The translations under genes and the position numbers were made by a program. Shown piece by piece: positions 1 through 10,473 of a stretch of 64,000 nt of DNA. The notes beneath the pieces are model-generated. The model worked only from the letters and a program-made list of their open reading frames with translations, was not told where the DNA came from and ran no database searches. Numbering within the stretch: position 1 is the stretch's first letter; each line of letters opens with the position of its first letter. Source of the DNA: Pipra filicauda (taxonomy: Eukaryota > Chordata > Aves > Passeriformes > Pipridae); NCBI RefSeq assembly GCF_003945595.2, contig NW_024104406.1, positions 62,001 through 126,000 of the forward strand, given 5' to 3'.

Positions 1-9
1 AGGACTTAC

Positions 10-90
10 CTTTTCAGCGTTGGATCGAATGCACTTGACAAAATAAGGCTCTGCTTGGCCAAGGGTCTCCATCAGCTTGTTGAGCGATGC
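10..90 (-). CDS. MYO9A: MYO9A motor domain, window exon 13
   Basis: This is the last coding exon in the window, 81 nt, 27 codons, phase 0 at both ends, acceptor CCCATTGCAG and donor AAG|GTAAGT. It encodes [20 protein letters not shown] followed by IRSNAEK. This is the class IX form of the conserved LN.LM..L....PHFVRCI.PNE segment just before the SH2/SH1 helices. [14 protein letters not shown] fits MYO9A; MYO9B has a different form here (EALGKAEPFFIRC, from memory). The gene continues beyond position 1; positions 1-9 are the start of the next intron. Confidence 0.96.
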
Positions 91-1410
91 CTGCAATGGG
101 GAGGACACAGGGAAAGGGAGAGGACACCCCCATGAATAATGAAAATCCAAATGCTTCAATCATAAACCAACAACAAGTGGAATAAATGATGAGTGAACCA
201 GGCAGATGGGAAATTATTGCCCCCAAAAGGAGTGTTTCAGCCCAAACAACTTGGCTGGTTTTGTCTTTGCTTCCAACAAAGCAGTAGGAGATAAATATAA
301 TTCTGGGATGGATTTTGAGATCCCTAGTTCCACTGGAGCCCAAATCCCATCCCAAAAGCCTCTTCCAGCTAGGAAAGTGAGCTCCCAGACAAGAATTTAC
401 ACCTGGCACCAACCAACCACTGATGGTTTTTAAACACGAATCAAACTTTCCTTTTTCAAAAGTGACTCCAGCATTTATTCCTGATTTTTCTTTGTCAAAA
501 CTTTACCTCTGGCCTAAAACTGAATTCTCTTAATGACAGTTTGGCAAAGAAAAGATGGGGAATTTGCAATACTTTTTGAAGCCTGGAACCCCAAATACTT
601 TAGAGGTTGTTTCTAGAGAAGAGCTTCCATGTTGGCGTGTTCCTAGCTGAAGGATCACTGAGGATTAAGGCTTTTCCAGGTTCCCTTTTCCTATTTTCCC
701 TTGTTTCTTGATCACCATTAAAAGTTCTATCCCATAAAAATGAATTCATATTGGCATCACTCCATGCCCATCTGCTCCACCTCGTAAATCTTGGAATTTT
801 TTGGGATGAAGCACAAGCTCTTTGGAAAAAACCATGTTGAAAACTGGAGTGTGTTGAGTCTGGAAGTGTTTGGGTATCTCTCATTGCTGAGCTCATCACA
901 TTGGGAATGCGCTCCAAAGTTGATTACTCCTGATTTCAATAGGAGTGGTGTAAGGGATATTTGGTTGTAGATCATAAGCCACGTTAGAAATTTTTCAGTA
1001 TATGAGTTAAATAAACTGGTGTGATATTAGAAAGCAGCATTTTGCCTCCAAATCTGCTCTCAGGAAGCCCTTTTTTCCCCCCTTCTGCTCATTTCAAAGA
1101 CATCTTTATAGGAAGCCTTTCATGTTTAGAAAAATTTATCCACATCCAGGATTTGGGAAGAAGCAAGGGCTGGATCCCATGCACGTGCAGTGCAGCTGCT
1201 TTGTATGTATTAACCTCATGCAAACATCCCTGTTGTTCCTGTCCCGGGGAGCAGCGGGAATGCCACGACATGGCAGAGCTCCACCGGCATGCTCCTGATT
1301 TTCTTAAAATCTGAAATTATTCTTTTTTAACCATAAAAAAGCCTATTGGGACCTATCAGTGAGCAACGATGCTGCTGCATCCCATTATGCCCACACGGGC
1401 TGGTGGGAGG

Positions 1411-1872
1411 GAATCACAGAATCCCAGAATATGCTGAGCTGGAAGGGACCCACAAGGATCATCAAGTCCAACTCCTGGCACTGCACAGGCCCATCCCCAA
1501 CAGTCACATCAGGTGCCCCACAGGATCATCCAAATGCTCCTTGAGCTCTGGCAGCCTTGGTGCTGTGCCCATGGCCCTGGGGAGCCTGTTCAGTGTCCGA
1601 CCACACTCTGGGGGAAGGACCTTTTCCTAATATCCAACCTAAATCTCCCCTGACACAACTTCAGGCCATTCCCTCGGGTCCTGTCTCTGATTCCCACAGA
1701 GCAGAGATCAGTGCCTGCCCCTGCTCTTCCCCTCCTGATGAAGCTGTAACTGCAGTGAGGTCTCCCCTCAGTCTCCTCCAGGCTGAACAGACAAAGTGCC
1801 CTCAGCTGCCCCTCCAGGCCCTTCCCCATCCTCGTTGCCTCCTTTGGAGGCTCTCTAAGGGCCATAACCCCT
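1411..1872 (-). mobile_element. CR1 LINE, 5'-truncated copy (group A)
   Basis: In minus orientation it ends with the CR1 3' terminus: GATTC-type octamers next to TGCTGAGCTGGAAGGGACCC on the plus strand, then GATCATCAAGTCCAACTCC. It continues into the typical untranslated and ORF2-end region (GCTCCTTGAGCTCTGGCAGC, CTGCCCCTGCTCTTCCCCTC). It closely resembles the copy at 24176. No intact reading frame; a dead fragment. Confidence 0.88.
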
Positions 1873-2774
1873 TTGCTGAAGAGCCCTGTGAAAGCCCAGC
1901 AAGCGGAGTGCTCCCGGCACCAGGAATTGCAGGAATGGGCTGGAGCTGTGGCCGCCGGCCCCGCAGGAGGGGGTGTTTCCATTCCCTCAGCAGCCAGAGC
2001 TGCCCCACACATGGCAGATGGTCCAGGCTCCTTCTGCCATCTGGCGCCAGCTCCGGTCATTGGGAATCCACAAAGGACACGCGAGGTCACGGATTAACCC
2101 CGTACCCTGTTCCTTTGTCCCTGTGCCTGCAAAACTTTCCAGCCACCCGCTCTTTCACCACCTGTATTGGGTCTTTCAGGGGGTGAAGAAAGATATTATC
2201 CCCAGGATAATGGGGAGAGTCTACATTTTTAGGTCCCAGTGGTTCAGTTTTCTACCAGGAAAGCCATCCCTCCTCCTGGAGCACCCTCCAAGGCAGCTAT
2301 TTCCCCTCTAGATTACCCTAAGCATAGGGATAGTCAAAATCCATGGAGATGGAGCAGCTGTGAGCCCGGTGTGGAGGCATTAGGCACAAAGCAGAGTTTA
2401 TCCGCGAAAAACCAACCCCCACCACATGGGAGGAACCATTTGTGTTTCCTGCCCGTGACCCAATTCCATGCACCACGATTTGATTACTCTGCTCTTGATT
2501 GGAAAAGCCATCTCGCTGCTTTCTCCCTCCAAATGCTTCTCTTTAACAAGTGTTCAATGAAATCAGTGGTCTTTGATTTGGATGTGTTGGAAAAATATAT
2601 CTAAAAATATCAGTTGTGCCCCCTGAGGCTTTTCAAAGTTTGGTTGGAAGGGTGAACAGGTTTGGGGAAGGTATTTTACTCCAAGACATCCCTGTTTCAA
2701 CCCCTCCATGAGTATGAATTAAACTCTGCAGAAGTGGATTTTGAGCAGAACACTACCAGATCAAACAAAGCTTA

Positions 2775-3020
2775 ATATATAGATATAAAAACATCCACAT
2801 AAATAAATAAAAGTATATATATGTATAAATATATAAATACATAAATCAGACATGTCAAACATACTGGGGTCACTTTGACCCAACTGGATAATGCCTCCAA
2901 GTCTACCTGAAGTATATAAATATACAAATATATAAATACACAAATATATAAATATATATATAGATGTACATTCTGCAAATTATATATATAATTTTATATA
3001 TGTGTGTGTGTGTGCATATA
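2775..3020. repeat. AT-rich microsatellite region
   Basis: Runs of TATATAAA, ATAAATAC and TATATATA units, ending in a short GTGTGTGTGTG run at 3001-3013. It is interrupted at 2843-2912 by a non-AT segment that has a second copy at 5574-5642. Confidence 0.9.
2843..2912 (+). repeat. 70-bp dispersed segment, copy 1
   Basis: This segment (core GGTCACTTTGACCCAACTGG) recurs at 5574-5642 with roughly 85-90% identity. It lies inside an AT microsatellite with similar flanks on both sides. Family unknown; it has neither a CR1 3' end nor tRNA boxes. Confidence 0.75.
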
Positions 3021-3230
3021 TTTTCAATTATTTAATCTTATCCACACCTACACATGGATACTTTCTAAAAATGACCCATATCTCCAAGAAAACCCCAAGC
3101 CAATCAAAATTAGAAGTCAAACCCAGCCCAGACTTGCTCAGAAATCAATTTTTCCCTGAAAAATTGCATTCTAATATCACCACCTGCTTGTGCATGTGTC
3201 TTGGAGCAGTTTCCAAGCCCTGCTGCACAT

Positions 3231-3360
3231 ACAGAATAATCACGGAATTATTTAAGTTGGAAAAGACCTTTAAGATCATCGAGTCCAACTGTGAGCCCAG
3301 CACCACCAAGCCCTTGGGGGATGATTTTCCCTGCAGTGATTCCCAGGGATAGGTGGCTGA
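3231..3360 (-). mobile_element. CR1-like 3' end
   Basis: Minus orientation. The plus strand reads AGAATAATCACGGAATTATT then TTGGAAAAGACCTTTAAGAT and CATCGAGTCCAACTG, the usual terminus of an older CR1 subfamily. Only about 130 bases remain. Confidence 0.75.
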
Positions 3361-3619
3361 TGCACAGCAAGTGCTGGATGGGTCCCTCCTCTGAATTCTC
3401 TGCCTGCCTGGAGATAGTTCAGCATGATTTTGACCTTTCTGCCCCTATTAAAATTCTCATTCTGGCTGAGAACAGACTATGATAGATGCAAGGAAAATAC
3501 TTCAAAAACCATTGTTTTGGGATTTTGTGGTTTCTGGGTTCAGTGAAGAAAGCACCAGAATGTGACAGCTTGGAACATGAGGTACCAGAGGATGGGGATA
3601 CACCAATATCTCCACTCTG

Positions 3620-3775
3620 CAGCTCATCCTGACATTAGACTGGTTAGAGCCTGGTGCTAATAATGCCAAGGCTGTGGTTCAATCCCTGCAGGATTCACTG
3701 CAGAGTTGGACTTGAAGATCCTTGTGGACTTGAAGATCCTTGTGAGTCTCTTCCAACTCAAAATACTCTGTGATC
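3620..3775 (+). mobile_element. tRNA-Ile-derived SINE with CR1-like tail (TguSINE1-like)
   Basis: The head GGTTAGAGCCTGGTGCTAAT followed by AATGCCAAGG matches the D-arm to anticodon region of tRNA-Ile (anticodon AAT). A complete B box GGTTCAATCCC lies at 3676-3686. It is followed by a tail ending in TTGGACTTGAAGATCCTTGT, CTTCCAACTC and CTCTGTGATC, which copies a CR1 3' end and would allow retrotransposition by the CR1 machinery. The tail contains an 18-bp tandem duplication. The tRNA 5' end and A box are degraded. tRNA-Ile/CR1 SINEs are known from songbirds. Confidence 0.82.
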
Positions 3776-4022
3776 TTTGTGTCCCATCGTGTACCACCTC
3801 GTCATCCCCCACCATACCCACCACCACTCTTATTTCTCTTCATTTACACCCTTTAATAGCTCCAGGGTGCCTCCCAGCTTCCTAAAGCCATGTCCTCAGT
3901 GGAATTCATGGCCTAAATGGTGGGGAGGGTGGGGCAGGACTGTGCCTGCCAGTGTCCTCCTGGGCACCCTGGGGACCCCAAGCAGGTATTTGCTTTAATC
4001 CAGCTCTGTATCAAAGGCTTAC

Positions 4023-4145
4023 CTGGAACTGGGCACTGATGCTGGGTGGTTTTTTCTTCTTATGGAGATGAAGGAGAGATTTGGTGATGCGGTCGTGCAG
4101 CGTCAGGTTCGTGAGGTGCTTGAGGGACTTCACATCCAGCAGGTG
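4023..4145 (-). CDS. MYO9A: MYO9A motor domain, window exon 12 (end of loop 2)
   Basis: This exon has 123 nt, 41 codons, phase 0 at both ends, acceptor TTCTCCACAG and donor CAG|GTAAG. It begins [20 protein letters not shown] and ends with [16 protein letters not shown]. The run of four lysines followed by PPSISAQF marks the C-terminal end of loop 2, where class IX myosins return to the common head fold (SALHRENL-like helix in other classes). Positive charge here is the part of loop 2 that contacts actin's acidic N terminus in myosins generally. Confidence 0.96.
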
Positions 4146-5045
4146 CTGTGGAGAAAGAGAGACTCCATACAAAATCCATACAAAACCCTACTCTCCTATA
4201 TCCCTCCTTACCCTCTGCAGGGCTTCCTTACGTGACCACCCTACTTAACCTCAATGGGACACACAGAGGGACAGAGTCCCTGTCAGGGTGGTGAGGCCCT
4301 GGCCCAGGTTGCCCAGAGAAGCTGTGGCTGCCCCTGGATCCCTGGAAGTGTCCAAGGCCAGGTTGGACGGGACTTGGAGCAACCTGGTCTGGTGGAAGGT
4401 TTTCCTTGGCCATGGCAGGGGAGCTTTAAGCAAGATGAGCTTTAAGGTCCCTTCCAACCCAAATCATTCCATGATTCTATGATTCTCTTAATCCATTAAT
4501 TGCATCATTGCCTCTTCAGGTCCAACATGGACACAGAGAGGAGTAAAACCAATGTTTGCTCCTCCTGGTCTCCCATCCTGACCACCCACGCAGCACTACC
4601 AAGGACCAGAGTTACTGTTCTGAGTACAACAGATCTTTTGGCATCTCTTAAATACAATAAATGCAGCCATGATGGAGGGAAAGTGAATATAAGCCAAGTC
4701 TGTTGTCTGTCAGGTACCAGCCCTCCTGCATCACCTACTGTCTCATTTCAGTGTAGAGATTTAATTATTCAATTGCACCAGCACGTATGTGCTCCTTCCC
4801 AGGAGGAGGAAAACAGGAGCCAGAGCAGCTCCAAGGAGGATGGAAGTGTTCATACCTCTCATTCCCAGCACAAATCAGGGCTGAAATCATTTGGGTTTAT
4901 TTAAATTAAAGAACCCTGAACAGGGCTGAGTAGACCAAGGTTTTGGTGTAGACCCAGTGGTCTTCTTAACCCATCAGCATCTCATCACTGTACCTCCAGC
5001 CTTAACCCAGGGACCAGCAAGGGAGAAATGCTGTTTCTCACTCAC
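4146..5045 (-). other. Intron between window exons 11 and 12 (0.9 kb)
   Basis: It carries a CR1 3' end at 4278-4486, antisense to the gene. The remaining sequence is unremarkable. Confidence 0.8.
4278..4486 (+). mobile_element. CR1 LINE 3' end (group B)
   Basis: Reads GGCCCTGGCCCAGGTTGCCC, GACTTGGAGCAACCTGGTCT and CTTCCAACCC, ending with the octamer repeats ATTCCATGATTCTATGATTC. Antisense to MYO9A. Truncated at the 5' end as usual for CR1. Confidence 0.9.
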
Positions 5046-5085
5046 CTTTGGGAGGTTTGGTTTGGCTTTGATGTTCTTATTCCGC
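5046..5085 (-). CDS. MYO9A: MYO9A loop-2 insertion, window exon 11 (40-nt exon)
   Basis: This is a very short exon of 40 nt with acceptor CTCTCCCCAG and donor AAG|GTGAG. One base completes methionine, then 13 codons encode RNKNIKAKPNLPK, ending in phase 0. The peptide is strongly basic and matches the RNKN.K.KP.LPK element of MYO9A loop 2. The exon is placed by the fit of phases on both sides (AT|G and AAG|CAC) and by the family sequence. A gene finder could easily miss it because of its length. Confidence 0.93.
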
Positions 5086-5742
5086 CTGGGGAGAGAATAA
5101 ACGGCTCAGATTAATCCACGTGTGCGGAACGGAGGAGTTTATGGACAAGCCCTTCCAGATTCCCCCCAGCAGCTGCTGCCTCCAACCTGCACTGAAACTG
5201 GGCTGCTCTGCCTGCTGCAGGTGGGTGTGTAATTTTAGAGGCACAGGTTTGAGAAGAAAGTATCCAATTAATGGGAATGGTTCCAATGGGAATGATGGGA
5301 TGTCGGTAATTTGGGTAGAGCAAGGGAGTGGCACCGTGAAAGGACTGACCACCCTCCTGACCACCATCCCCCACGTTAACTCCAGCCACACTGGGATGTT
5401 CTCTGCACCTTCCTGTGAGGCTGCAGCGAGAATCAGCATCTCCCCAGCTAATTTATAATGGAAACTTTGACATCACGCTAAAAACTGTGAGTGCATCACA
5501 TCTCTGGTCTGATCAGAGGGTTTGTTCCTTCTCTCTTCCCTGGGTCTGGCATTACAAATGACTGATAAGAGTTAAATCAGATGTGTCAAACATCCTGAGG
5601 TCACTTTGACCCAACTGGGAAACACCTCCAAGTCTGCTTGAAACCCTGCTATAGTTTGATATCCTGACTACTAACATGCTCTAACCACCCATGCTGCTCA
5701 CTGTGCCCCAGGAATAGAGCCCAGATCCCCTCCTGTACTGAC
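5086..5742 (-). other. Intron between window exons 10 and 11 (0.66 kb)
   Basis: It contains one copy (5574-5642) of a 70-bp segment that also occurs at 2843-2912. No other repeat seen. Confidence 0.8.
5574..5642 (+). repeat. 70-bp dispersed segment, copy 2
   Basis: Second copy of the segment at 2843-2912 in the same orientation, here not surrounded by microsatellite. See the matching finding. Confidence 0.75.
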
Positions 5743-5886
5743 ATGAGGATGCCGTGGGCCCTCTCCAGCAGTTTGCTGTTGGTGGCGTTGACGAAGATCC
5801 CATCTTTGTCCAGGAAGGCACCGGGGCTGGCGAGCCTGTTGTGCCTCATCCCCATCCGGCCATTCCAGCCGACTGCGTAGGCATCC
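5743..5886 (-). CDS. MYO9A: MYO9A loop-2 insertion, window exon 10
   Basis: This exon has 144 nt: one base completing arginine, 47 codons, two bases left over (AT). The acceptor is GTTGCAG and the donor is CAT|GTCAGT, with no G at -1. It encodes DAYAVGWNGRMGMRHNRLAS, then PGAFLDKDGIF and SKLLERAHGIL. LLDKDGIF-like and SKLLERAHGIL segments are conserved in MYO9A. The first third is much less conserved against the mammalian sequence I recall (WNGRTGIRQSRLSS). The overhang AT plus G of the next exon gives methionine. Confidence 0.94.
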
Positions 5887-8800
5887 CTGCAACACCCAAC
5901 ACCGTTGGGAAGAGAGAAAAACTCTCAGTTGTGTGACATAATAAAAGAGAGATCCTAAAGTAATCCATTGGTAAAAAATGAGCCGAGGCTTTATTCTTTC
6001 CACTGTTCACTCATTCCCATGGGATGGGTCCATGGTGCCAGACCCCCTGATTGGGCTGCTTAAGCACCTTTCAAAGATCAAATATTCATAAAAGCATCGA
6101 ATTACCAGCAGGAGAATAAGAGCTTCCAGCTCTCCCAGACAGAAACCTTGAGTCTGCAGATACCTCCAGATACCTTTGGTGGGATGAAGGATACAAGGTC
6201 ATGACCTCTGCTCATGTGGCCTCTAGACTATGATTGCTGGTGCTGACTGTGTCTCCTCTAATTCCCACAATCATTCCATTAGGAAAAGAAACAGCAAATG
6301 TAATTTGCAATAAACTAATTATTTGCCAGCAAGAAGGATGTCAGCCCCAGCTGGACTGATGAGCTGGCCCAGAATCCCTCACTGGGACCTGATCACAGAT
6401 CAACCCCCCAGGTTGGTCCTCTCTGCTGTGAGGCAGAACTGCTGTGGTCTCCAGAAATGCTCACCTGGCTGCAGGAAGTCTGAAGGGAACAGTGAGAGGA
6501 ACCAAAATCCTCTCTTGGAGGGAGGGAAACAGATACTTGACCAAAATACACATCAGGGCAAAGAATTTCCAGAGTGGAGGAGCCTTACTATGGTGTCTGG
6601 GGTTACATGAAGCCTCTCATGGGCAGCACCCAACTGCCAGACTTTTGGCTTCGTGGTGTGTTTTTGGTGTGGTTTTTTTTAATTATTATTTTAATTTTAA
6701 ATTTCTTATCAGCCTTGCAGAAACCATCACATGAAATAAAAGTGATTTAAGGAAGGATGTGGGGTCTGCAATCACCCCCAGAGCTGTCTCAGCCAGGAGG
6801 AAAAGGAATAGGAGGAAACTCCAAGCAGCACCAGGTCATGAGGATGCTGAAGGACACTGTGGTTTAAATGGGGCCTCTGGCACCAGCCACTTCTGAGGTC
6901 TGACAACAAGGCAGCCCTTTGCCTTAAAGCCTTGATTTGGAGGAAGGGTAGATCTAAAGCATCACATGGAAATTAAAAAACAAAGGATGTAAAGCTGCTC
7001 CTTCATCCAGCTCAGAGCCTGGAGCCAGGGCCTCGGAGCAAAGTCTCCTTCCTGCCTTGCCGCAGCGCTTCCCAAATTCCTTCCTGGCCTCATTAAATCA
7101 GCATTTTGACATATACCACTATTAAAAGAAGGGATGAATCACAGCAAAGTAAAACCCCTGAGCGGAGTGCTCCAGGATCTGCTTTTTTAAACCAGGTTCA
7201 ATTCAAGGATGGTTAGTGAGAAGCTTGAATATCCAGGTGATCCCTCCTGTCCACCTTCATTTTCTTTACAGCAAGGTTCCCATCCATCAAAAAACTCCTA
7301 CTTGCAGGTGGGGAAGAGCCCCAACGGTTGATGGGTACCACTTAATGTCCACTTTTAGGATCTACAACCTCTCACTAATCCTGGCTGACCTCAATGCCCT
7401 CTTCAGCTGAAGACTGGGTGCGGATATACAGACTCTGAACAAGACTAGAGAATGGAAAACCCTAGGAATTCCCACATGGTTTTGAAAAAGCCAAGAAACA
7501 AAGTGACAGCTCTGTTTATTGCGGACAATTTATGATGGGTACACAAATATGGGAACGACACAAACTTTGGGTACTTGGGCGGTCAATCATCTCACTGAGC
7601 CCAACCAGCTGCTTCCAGACAGACTGAGCAGTACCTGCTCAGACACCCCAGCATATTAAAGTGTCGTCAGTGAACCCAAACCAGCAGGATCTCAGCCAGC
7701 CCGGGTGCTTTGGGTTACCCATGGCATGGCTCTCATTACTCCACAGCTGGTGAATGCACTTCCACCACATGCAGCTCCACCGAGGGCTGGTTTCCCCCCC
7801 GCAGCATGTGCAAACCACCCATCCACTTTCTTCTGAGATCAGAGGAGAGCTCTTGGCTCCCTAAACCCTCCACAGTGACTTCCTGTGTGATGTCATGCCT
7901 CAAAATTGCTTTTAGAAACAAGCCCCGGGCTATCCTATGGGTTGGATGTACAACGCAGCCTTATCAGCGACCGCATGATCATGAGATGGCTTTGAAAGCA
8001 AATTCCTGTTTAATTTAGTGCTGTAAATCCCTTGCTGGTCTATCTGCTGGAAAGCTGGTAAAGCAAATCTCTCTTATAGACCTGCACCCCTGTATTTACC
8101 TCTTCTTGCTCAACGAGAGCAATTTAATTGAAATACCAGCATTTATCAAGTGTGATGTGATTCCTCAGAGCAAAATCACTCATTACCTGCCTACTCTGAA
8201 AGTGCAGGATGGAGCACAGAGATCCTGTGAGAGATCCAGTTTGTGCTTCCAGAGGGAAGGAGCACAGGTGACATTTGGGGAGCCATCATTGCTGGTGCCC
8301 AAGGGAAGCAAAGATCCTGGACCGTGTCCTGAGGCACGAGACCAGGAGGAACACAGGAGTTAGGACAGCTTTAAAGCACCTTTTCTGCAAATATACCAGT
8401 AAAAGTATCAAACTGGGGCTGTTGGCAGGACACAGTGGCTGAGGAGGATGAAGAAGGCAGCACAGTAGTTGCTGCCCTCAATTCTGGCTGTTTAAGGCAA
8501 TTTGTCTGCTCTGCTGGGGTCTGTTAGGCCACATCAACAGAGCAGACCACAGACTGAACCCCACAGTAAATAAACACATCCCCTCGTTGCCTGGGTCGGG
8601 AGGACTTTCTCTGCCTTTACGACAGCGCCTTGCTGAGATAATTGAAATGTTTTGGGCTATAAAAACATCAGCAGCCCAAGCTCCTGAACTAACGTGCCTC
8701 CAAAGCTGGAGCTGGGCAGGCAAGGAAAGCCCCATCCCACTTCCCACAGGTTCCTCATGCACCCAAGGCTTGCTGGAGAAACTGCAGGACTCCTCTTATC

Positions 8801-10397
8801 TACACGTGGGGATCTCCACAGGGACAAAGTTTCACCTTACATTATGTTGAGGGAAACTTGCACAACCAGAGCTGCCAGAAAGAGTGAACGTCATCTGGAG
8901 ACACCAACCTGCCCTGCCTCGAATGTCACCACAGACCCAATAGATCTGAGCCCCAGCAGCTGCAGAAGCAGGAGAAAGACAAGGAGGGGCGGGAAAGATG
9001 GATGTGAGGACAACCAGGGTTGCACCACCTTCCCAGCACAGGGTGGGATTGCTTGCACTACCTGGATTTCTGCTAAAACTCAATAAGTGGCACAGATTTA
9101 TGAATTCAATCCATCAATTCCAAAAAAATTCCATCCTCTCTGACCACTGCAAATAAGCTGACTTGTAATGATGTGAGAACACTCAGTTCTCCTTCAGTAG
9201 GGTGCCACCAGCACTCTCAGAGGGAAGGAATTCAGAGCAAGAGGGACATTCTGGTCTTGATGACACTCAGAAAGCACATGACGAACAAAGCCAGGCAAAA
9301 GAAGCCACTTTTCTTCCCCTAGAAAAAAAGGAACAACATCTATCTAATTCCTGTCATGGCTGTCTGGCATTAAAGCCATTAAAAATTAGGTTTAATCATG
9401 TATTTGGAGGATATTTTATCTTGTGTGGAAGGGAACCCTCTGAGACATAAGATTTGATGGACACGTTTCAGGAGACAGTCTCAGACTCCTCCTGACTTGT
9501 TCTGGGCTCCTCTCAAAACTCAGAGCAGCCATGAAGTCACAGCTGGAGGTCTGCAGCTCCAAGCAGGTTTTTTAGGAGCTGAGGATGCTCTGATTTCATA
9601 TCTCTCCCCAACACACACACCTGCTCAGAGGGAAGCAGAGAGGCACCGTGACCCTTCAGAGGTGGGATTGGGATAATTAGACTTCCTGGGGTCTGCTGAG
9701 GGATAGCACAAGAGTAGCTGGGGAAAAGGAGGAGGAGCAGTGCCCAGATATCCCTTGGAAATGAAGACTTTGGCTTCGCAAGCAACTTCATTCTGAAATG
9801 AATATGGCAAAGCTTTTGCACAGGAGGCACAGATCTGCATCTCCAAGTGCAGAACTGACTCTTAGAACAAGAAAGGCTCATTAAGTAGCTGGTCAAATGG
9901 CCAGAACCTTCAAGGAAGGATTTAAAACTAAATCTGTACCTAAAATCTGCAAAAGTCAAGTAGTTTTGGGGTTAATGTGCTTTTATGCCTTAAAAACAAG
10001 CAAGTATTTGGCAAGGTACCACCTCAAACCCCGCAACTTCCAGGTCCTCCCCATTCCCAGGCATCTTGAGCCACCACACACTGTGTGAGGGCAGTTCTGC
10101 CCCCAAACCCATCCTCATTAAACGATTATTTCCTTGATATTGGCATATCCATTCATTTTTTTAAGCTTCTCACCACCTGGGCCACCACCCCACCCACAAC
10201 CGCTGCGCTTTGACGCAGGGAAGTCGCTTCCCACGCCTGCTGTTTAGTCAGGTAAAGATGTTTAGACCTGATCACACGTATAAACCAAAGAGAAGACAAA
10301 AACTGAGAACCAAGATGGGAGAAACATCAATACAGTCATTTGTAACTCCAGGCAATGCTCTCCCAGCCCACATTCCCTGCCGTGCAAAGGGCCTTAC
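5887..10397 (-). other. Intron between window exons 9 and 10 (4.5 kb)
   Basis: Unique-looking throughout. I recognise no CR1, SINE or exon. Open frames here are short and without known domains. Confidence 0.75.
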
Positions 10398-10473
10398 CGC
10401 TGGGTCCTCTCGTTGATGGTGTTGACTCCCTGGAGGTCGGAGAGCGGCGTCCGCGGGCTCTTCCGAGTGATAC
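10398..10473 (-). CDS. MYO9A: MYO9A loop-2 insertion, window exon 9
   Basis: This exon has 76 nt, acceptor GCTCCAG and donor CAGCG|GTAAGG. Two bases complete the codon left by exon 8 (or exon 7), then 24 codons, then two bases. It encodes ITRKSPRTPLSDLQGVNTIN followed by ERTQ and the first part of an arginine codon. ITRK.PRTPLSDLQG is the conserved MYO9A loop-2 core. The end (NTINERTQR) already differs from the mammalian form. S/T-P sites (SPRTP) could be phosphorylated by proline-directed kinases, which is inference only. Confidence 0.93.

Larger units (their letters stand above)
91..4022 (-). other. Intron between window exons 12 and 13 (3.9 kb)
   Basis: It holds a CR1 copy (1411-1872), an AT-rich microsatellite with an embedded 70-bp repeat (2775-3020), a further CR1-like 3' end (3231-3360) and a tRNA-Ile-derived SINE (3620-3775). 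This is the most repeat-dense short intron of the window. Confidence 0.85.

Noticed and set aside
1557..2186. Long open frame over 1557-2186
   Set aside because: It lies over a CR1 fragment and is a by-product of GC-rich repeat sequence.
3633..3700. Possible tRNA-Ile gene
   Set aside because: The 5' part and A box are degraded and the 3' part lacks the acceptor stem; the CR1-like tail shows a SINE.
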